Source: Candidatus Kuenenia stuttgartensis
GTDB lineage: Bacteria; Planctomycetota; Planctomycetia; Isosphaerales; Isosphaeraceae
Length of the DNA: 8,973 nucleotides
Direction: 5' to 3'
NCBI GenBank assembly: GCA_945874095.1
Contig: CAMCFM010000139.1
Location: forward strand, 1 to 8,973
In this document: piece after piece, positions 5,114 through 8,973 of the stretch
How positions within the stretch are numbered: the first letter of the stretch is position 1
Layout of the letters: each line of letters opens with the position of its first letter
Notes under the pieces: generated by a model
What the model saw: only the letters and a program-made list of their open reading frames with translations
Told to the model about the DNA's origin: nothing
Databases searched by the model: none
Translations under genes and position numbers: made by a program

Positions 5114-6793
5114 ATGCTGAACCGAACCCGACTGCGAAAACAGGCCCTTGCCTTAGCCCTGACCGGGCTGATCACTGGGACAGCTTCTATTACAATCGCC
5201 GACGGTGTTCCTCTACCGGAACAACTCGTCAAACTGGGTCGTCAGGCCCAAACACAGGGTTACCCTGTTCAAGCTCGTGATTTTTACAATCAGGCTTTGA
5301 AACTTGACCCAAAGAACAATGACGCCAAATCTGGCTTGAACCAAGTGGGTGAGGTGCGTCAAATCGCCTTCAGACCTCAGCAGGAAGGCGCTGCACAAGC
5401 CCCTCCAGTTCCGAACGCTGCAGGCAATGCATCACAACCTCGGGCTGCTACCCTTGAAAACATCGATCAGCTTGAAGCTGTTCGTAATCAGCAGTTCGCC
5501 GCTGAAGTGCGTCAGAAGCAGCAGAAGGCTCGTGATTATCTGAATCGGAACAATCCCGAAGCCGCTTTGAATGAGCTTCGCCAGGCTCAAAACGTTGTCC
5601 GTTCAGCTCCCGATATTCCAGAAAGTGTCCGCGTCAAACTCGACCGTGAGATTGCCGCTTCGATCCTCTCTGCCACACGTGATGAAGAGCGGATTGTTGA
5701 ACTTCAGGCTGACGAAGCACGCCGGGGAGCCATTGCTGAATCCCGCGCTCGCGCACTGCAAGATTACGAAGATGTGAACAAAACCGTCGATGTGATGATG
5801 GATCAGTTTGATAATCTGATCGATCAAGGCATTTACGACGTGATCTACTCCGGTGGCTTCGGCAACATTGCCCAGTCGATTGAGCCCTTCATTCAGGCTC
5901 GTCTGCTGGCTCAAAAAGCGGCTGCCATGAGGCCAAATGCGTTAGCACCTGTTGCTGGTGAAGTTGTTGCCGCTCGAATTGGCTTTTATGCCATGGCCCG
6001 TGAGTGGGAAGATCTCAAGGAATTCAACTTCATGCTCTCGTTGGCTGATGTCGACAGAGCGGCCGTTCCATTCCCTGACTACAACTTCATCGCCTACCCG
6101 CCTGCTGAACAGTTCCGTGATATCACGGAAAAGCGTGCGAAGTATCGCAATTCAGCCGACTTGGTGGTGCGTGATCCTAAGAGCCAAGCCATTGTGGACA
6201 AGCTCGATCAACCTCTTTCCATGCCGTTTGCAAACGAAACGCCCCTGGAAGATGTGATCAAATATATCCGCCAGAACACTCAGGGTCCGAACGATGACGG
6301 GATTCAAATCCACGTCGATCCGATCGGCCTCGAAGAAGCTGACCAAACCATGCAATCGCCTGTGAAGCTGAACCTCGAAGGTGTTCCGCTCAAGCGTTGC
6401 CTCAAGATCATGCTCGATCAACTCGACCTGACTTACACAGTTCAGGACGGCTTGCTCTACATCTCCTGGCAAGGTGCAGAAGATATTCCGACCGATCGTC
6501 GCGTTTATCCTGTCGCCGACCTCGGCCTGATCCCAATGTCCCTCATCACCGGCATGGCTCCTATGGGTGGCGGTATGGGTGGTGGCGGTGGCGGTATGGG
6601 CGGCGGTATGGGTGGTGGTGGTATGGGCGGTGGTATGGGCGGTGGCGGTATGGGTGGTGGTGGTATGGGCGGTGGTGGAATGGGCGGTGGTGGTATGGGT
6701 GGTGGCGGCGGTGGTGGTATGTTCGCTGTCCCTCCTGCTCCTCCTGAACAAGGCCAAAGCGCAAATCGCTTCGCGGAAAAAAAAATGAAGTAA
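5114..6793 (+). CDS. Exported TPR and secretin-N-like (STN) protein with Gly/Met-rich C-terminus
   Basis: A 559-residue exported protein. Residues 1-30 are a signal peptide: basic start (NRTRLRKQ), hydrophobic core, likely cut after TIA before DG. Residues 35-78 form a TPR-like helix pair (QGYPVQARDFYNQALKLDP). A Pro/Ala linker and a long, mostly helical region (about 115-350) follow, rich in Gln, Arg, Glu and Ala. Residues 362-452 resemble the small STN/secretin N-domain fold (PLEDVIKYI ... VKLNLEGVPLKRCLKIMLDQLDLTYTVQDGLLYISW), usually a periplasmic interaction module. YPVADL follows, then a 52-residue Gly/Met repeat, then MFAVPPAPP. No secretin pore domain is present. The role is probably as an envelope or periplasmic scaffold. 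The gene ends in a run of nine A residues whose -1 frame stays open into the next gene, so the true C-terminus is uncertain. Confidence 0.88.
   Translation: MLNRTRLRKQALALALTGLITGTASITIADGVPLPEQLVKLGRQAQTQGYPVQARDFYNQALKLDPKNNDAKSGLNQVGEVRQIAFRPQQEGAAQAPPVPNAAGNASQPRAATLENIDQLEAVRNQQFAAEVRQKQQKARDYLNRNNPEAALNELRQAQNVVRSAPDIPESVRVKLDREIAASILSATRDEERIVELQADEARRGAIAESRARALQDYEDVNKTVDVMMDQFDNLIDQGIYDVIYSGGFGNIAQSIEPFIQARLLAQKAAAMRPNALAPVAGEVVAARIGFYAMAREWEDLKEFNFMLSLADVDRAAVPFPDYNFIAYPPAEQFRDITEKRAKYRNSADLVVRDPKSQAIVDKLDQPLSMPFANETPLEDVIKYIRQNTQGPNDDGIQIHVDPIGLEEADQTMQSPVKLNLEGVPLKRCLKIMLDQLDLTYTVQDGLLYISWQGAEDIPTDRRVYPVADLGLIPMSLITGMAPMGGGMGGGGGGMGGGMGGGGMGGGMGGGGMGGGGMGGGGMGGGGMGGGGGGGMFAVPPAPPEQGQSANRFAEKKMK
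6566..6721 (+). repeat. Gly/Met-coding minisatellite
   Basis: An imperfect tandem array of GGT/GGC glycine codons broken by ATG every 3 to 7 glycines. It encodes residues 485-536 of the exported protein. The repeat is in frame throughout, so unit gain or loss keeps the gene open. It also creates spurious long Pro-rich and His/Thr-rich ORFs on the opposite strand. Such flexible Gly/Met linkers recur in planctomycete envelope proteins, as far as I recall. Confidence 0.9.
6777..6785 (+). other. A9 run, candidate slippage site
   Basis: Nine consecutive A residues are read as GAA AAA AAA ATG just before the AAG TAA end of the TPR/STN gene. A -1 ribosomal slip, or one extra A from polymerase slippage, moves reading into the frame of the next gene, with no stop in between. 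Long A-runs are known slippage sites in bacteria; use here is inferred. Confidence 0.5.
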
Positions 6794-6841
6794 GCAAGGG
6801 TTACCCAAACAACCCAAACGCAAAATCTTCTGCAAACTCCA

Positions 6842-6873
6842 AGAACCAAGCTCCACAAAAGGGGCTTGGTTCT
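6842..6873 (+). other. Strong 13-bp hairpin between the two TPR genes
   Basis: AGAACCAAGCTCC (6842-6854) pairs with GGGGCTTGGTTCT (6861-6873) through 13 pairs, one of them G-U, around the loop ACAAAA. It lies 48 bp after the upstream stop and 15 bp before the downstream ATG. No T-run follows the stem, so it is not a standard terminator. It may be a weak or Rho-assisted terminator, an RNA-processing site, or a block to initiation. Confidence 0.65.
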
Positions 6874-6888
6874 GGTCGTTCCGGGGCC

Positions 6889-8235
6889 ATGCCACAACCG
6901 TCTGGTACGGCGACCGATCGCGACTTAAAAAAGCAGCAGGCTGCGGAGCGTAACGCCAAGACTCCATCGGCGAAAACTCAGCTTGGGAAATCGAAAACAG
7001 ATCCAATCGCTTTCTGGGATTCGTTTTATGCTGATCCTAAAGCAAACGATGACCCAGAGGACGTTCTGGCATTAGTGGCTATTTTAAGGGTCGATAAAAA
7101 GTTTCGTGATATCGAAGGTGTGCTCAGGGGTTATCTCCGCCATCACTCGGATTTGGCGGAAGTCTGGATGTACGATACGCTTGTGGTGGCGATCGACATC
7201 AACAAAGGCGACATGGATGAGGCCAAAACGCTGGTCGGATTTGCCGCTCACCTGGCCCGGCAGTCAGAGAACCCCAACGACCTGTTTCAAGTCGCCGACA
7301 TTCTGCTACTCAGAAATTGGCTTGAACCTGTTGGTATTGAAGGCTATAAAGCCAACCTTGGGGAAATTCTCGAAAGGCTTCAAAAACGGGTCCCCCACCG
7401 GCTTGAACCTTATCTGATGGATATCATGCTGGCAGAGCGGACCCAGAATCCTGCCAGAATGGCGAATGTGGCAGAATCTATTCTCTCGATGGGCTGGCCA
7501 GGCCGCGATGCTGGAATTCGCAGCGAGATGAGGCTCAGGTGCGACACCTTAACGAAAACTCTCAGAGCTGATGATCGCTCCGACGAAGCCAAAGCACTTC
7601 AGACAAGGCTCGCCGAATCAAGCGTGATCGACCTCTCCGTCAAGTTGAAGTGGAAAGGCACCGCCGACCTCGATCTGAGCGTTGCCGAACCGCTTGGAGC
7701 CACAGCGAATTACGACCACCCCAGAACCGTTTTTGGCGGAGCTCTGGTGAACAACGGTCGCGGCACCAAGATGGAGCAGAATGTCGAGGAGCTCTATCTT
7801 TGCCCCCGAGCTTTTGACGGGACTTACAAGATTCAGGTGAGTTCTGTCTATAACTCGCCAGAAGACCCGAAGAAAAAGGTCAGAACAGCAGAGCTGGAAA
7901 TAACCATTCGGCTTGGTTCTGGCAAGGATCAGAAGCAGACTTTCGTGGTGAATCTTGATCAAAATCCGATCGCTCCGATCACAATCGAAATGACCGGTGG
8001 ACGACGCACCGAAGTTCTGCCCTTCCTGGCACCTCAGGAGATGCCCCCACTGCCGAAATCACTGGCGAAAAAGAATGAAAAAACCACAACCGGCGAGAAA
8101 TCAAAGCAAGCCATAGGGGCTGGGGCAACTCGCACTGCGCCTCCGACCAAGGATCGATCCAAGGCCATCGTCGTTCCTGACTACGAGCCAAAATCGACCA
8201 AGGCGATCGACCTGACGATCCCCAAAAAGCCGTAA
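6889..8235 (+). CDS. TPR-like protein with DUF2135-like C-terminal beta domain
   Basis: A 448-residue protein. Residues 1-36 are a polar, Lys/Ala-rich lead. Residues 38-246 form a helical TPR-like array, opening with DPIAFWDSFYADP and holding VWMYDTLVVA (92-101). Residues 247-370 are a beta-rich domain with DLDLSVAEP (260-268), DHPRTVFGGAL (276-286), ELYLCPRAFDGTYKIQV (301-317) and a closing GGRRTEVLPF, resembling DUF2135-type domains of planctomycete TPR proteins. Residues 380-448 are a disordered Lys/Pro/Thr tail. Function is unknown; a role in protein assembly at the envelope would be a guess. The ATG has no well-spaced ribosome site (only GGGG two bases away), and the protein has no signal peptide. 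The frame is open upstream to 6748, through the A9 run of the exported TPR/STN gene. It may therefore be the C-terminal half of one roughly 1,040-residue exported protein, and not an independent gene. Confidence 0.85.
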   Translation: MPQPSGTATDRDLKKQQAAERNAKTPSAKTQLGKSKTDPIAFWDSFYADPKANDDPEDVLALVAILRVDKKFRDIEGVLRGYLRHHSDLAEVWMYDTLVVAIDINKGDMDEAKTLVGFAAHLARQSENPNDLFQVADILLLRNWLEPVGIEGYKANLGEILERLQKRVPHRLEPYLMDIMLAERTQNPARMANVAESILSMGWPGRDAGIRSEMRLRCDTLTKTLRADDRSDEAKALQTRLAESSVIDLSVKLKWKGTADLDLSVAEPLGATANYDHPRTVFGGALVNNGRGTKMEQNVEELYLCPRAFDGTYKIQVSSVYNSPEDPKKKVRTAELEITIRLGSGKDQKQTFVVNLDQNPIAPITIEMTGGRRTEVLPFLAPQEMPPLPKSLAKKNEKTTTGEKSKQAIGAGATRTAPPTKDRSKAIVVPDYEPKSTKAIDLTIPKKP

Positions 8236-8249
8236 GGTTTAAAACAGAA

Positions 8250-8281
8250 AGGGCTTCACGTCACCCGTGAAGCCCTCTTTT
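8250..8281 (+). terminator. Strong intrinsic terminator, probably bidirectional
   Basis: AGGGCTTCACG (8250-8260) pairs with CGTGAAGCCCT (8266-8276) in a perfect 11-bp stem around TCACC, followed by C and four T residues on the plus strand. On the minus strand the stem is followed by TTTCTGTTTT. It sits between two convergent genes, so it can end both the TPR/DUF2135-like transcript and carA. Confidence 0.88.
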
Positions 8282-8307
8282 ATTTCTTGATTTATCAAAC
8301 ACAATAC

Positions 8308-8973
8308 TCAACCACGGTTGCGATCAATTTCGGCCTTGAATTCGTCGAACAGATAAGACGAATCATGAGGCCCAGCCGACGCTTCCGGGTGATATTGCAC
8401 ACAGAAAACGGGCAAGCGGTTATGGCGAATGCCTTCCACCGTCTGATCGTTCAGATTCACGTGCGTTACATCCACATGACTTGGCAAACTGGAAGGATCC
8501 ACAGCAAACCCGTGGTTCTGGGTTGTGATTTCCACCTTCTCCGTGCGTCGATCCTGAACAGGATGATTCGCACCACGGTGACCAAACTTCAACTTGTATG
8601 TCTTCCCACCCAGTGCCTGTCCTAATAGCTGATGTCCCAGGCAGATACCAAAAATTGGCGTGCCATTTTTCTCGGCAGCTCTGGTGATCAGACTTGTGAG
8701 ACACGACACAGCCCCAACTAGTGGCTCAGGATCTCCTGGCCCATTGGATACAAAGATTCCATCAGGCTGGAGTTCCATAATCTGGTCAGCCGTAAAAGAG
8801 CCGGGAACCACTGTCACTCTGCAGCCTTGCGACACGAGATGCCTTGGGATATTCCACTTCATCCCAAAATCAAGGGCCACCACATGGGGCGCTGTTGCGA
8901 TGTTGGAATTGGTCAATCCATAAAGCGGAGCGTCCCAGTTTTGCGACTTCTCCACCATCACCTCGCGGGTCAT
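8308..8973 (-). CDS. carA: Carbamoyl-phosphate synthase small subunit (C-terminal part)
   Basis: The 221 residues visible are the class I glutamine amidotransferase domain of CarA. This subunit releases ammonia from glutamine and passes it to CarB to make carbamoyl phosphate for pyrimidines and arginine. The nucleophile Cys111 lies in GICLGHQLL (109-117), and the catalytic His195 and Glu197 lie in YHPEAS. Other family marks are ALDFGMKWNI (33-42), SNGPGDP (76-82), FGHRGANHP (130-138) and TQNHGFAV (151-158). CarA is usually about 370-390 residues, so roughly 150-170 N-terminal residues lie beyond the window. The ATG at the very edge is an internal Met, not the start. No carB is visible. The gene ends at the shared terminator with the convergent TPR/DUF2135-like gene. 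Confidence 0.97.
   Translation of the reverse strand: MTREVMVEKSQNWDAPLYGLTNSNIATAPHVVALDFGMKWNIPRHLVSQGCRVTVVPGSFTADQIMELQPDGIFVSNGPGDPEPLVGAVSCLTSLITRAAEKNGTPIFGICLGHQLLGQALGGKTYKLKFGHRGANHPVQDRRTEKVEITTQNHGFAVDPSSLPSHVDVTHVNLNDQTVEGIRHNRLPVFCVQYHPEASAGPHDSSYLFDEFKAEIDRNRG

Noticed and set aside
4818..5120. Plus-strand ORF of 100 residues in the gap before the TPR/STN gene
   Set aside because: No ribosome site, unnatural composition, and it runs through the likely promoter and into the next gene's ribosome site.
6842..6873. Hairpin as the classic stimulator of -1 frameshifting at the A9 run
   Set aside because: Stimulatory structures lie about 5-9 bases after the slip site; this one begins 56 bases away.
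6842..6873. Hairpin as a standard intrinsic terminator
   Set aside because: The bases after the stem are GGTCGTTCC and not a T-run.
6152..7006. Long minus-strand ORFs rich in His/Thr or Pro across the Gly/Met repeat (also 6505-6897 and 6561-6797)
   Set aside because: They are mirror images of the Gly/Met codon repeat and overlap a well-supported plus-strand gene.
1..8973. CRISPR array, insertion sequence, phage or toxin-antitoxin system
   Set aside because: No regularly spaced repeats, transposase or integrase motifs, or paired small overlapping genes were found.

Overview
The window most likely comes from a planctomycete (Planctomycetota), probably near Planctopirus, Gimesia or Rubinisphaera. 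The evidence is moderate GC, several secreted or membrane proteins without recognisable relatives, a signal-peptide protein with TPR, secretin-N-like (STN) and Gly/Met-rich segments, and a TPR plus DUF2135-like beta-domain protein of a type I recall from this phylum. The genus is an inference; no rRNA or similar marker is present.

Layout, left to right. (1) Minus strand, 12-1559: an M16B peptidase homologue that has lost all its zinc ligands, followed downstream by an 83-residue one-helix membrane protein. (2) Plus strand, about 1739-2386: an unrecognised six-helix membrane protein, divergent from the M16 gene. (3) Minus strand, 2395-3378: an NAD-dependent sugar-nucleotide 4,6-dehydratase of the LegB/GMD-like SDR type, convergent with the membrane protein across only 8 bp. 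(4) Plus strand, 3676-4575: a secreted protein of unknown function, followed by a hairpin and a clear intrinsic terminator. (5) A 0.5-kb non-coding stretch holding a large nested inverted repeat (4757-4850) and a probable extended -10 promoter. (6) Plus strand, 5114-6793: the TPR/STN/Gly-Met-rich exported protein. (7) Plus strand, 6889-8235: the TPR/DUF2135-like protein, then a strong terminator at 8250-8281 that probably serves both strands. (8) Minus strand, 8308 to the window edge: the C-terminal amidotransferase part of carA.

The most interesting point is the junction of (6) and (7). The upstream gene ends in a run of nine A residues six bases before its stop. The frame reached by a -1 slip (or by one extra A) is open without interruption into the downstream gene. 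That gene has no good ribosome binding site and no signal peptide. The two may therefore be one roughly 1,040-residue exported protein made by slippage, one gene split by mutation or a homopolymer sequencing error, or two real genes. A strong 13-bp hairpin sits in the same gap and complicates the picture. carA and the dehydratase are housekeeping or glycan-metabolism genes with no obvious link to the rest. I found no CRISPR array, transposase, tRNA, rRNA or obvious defence system.
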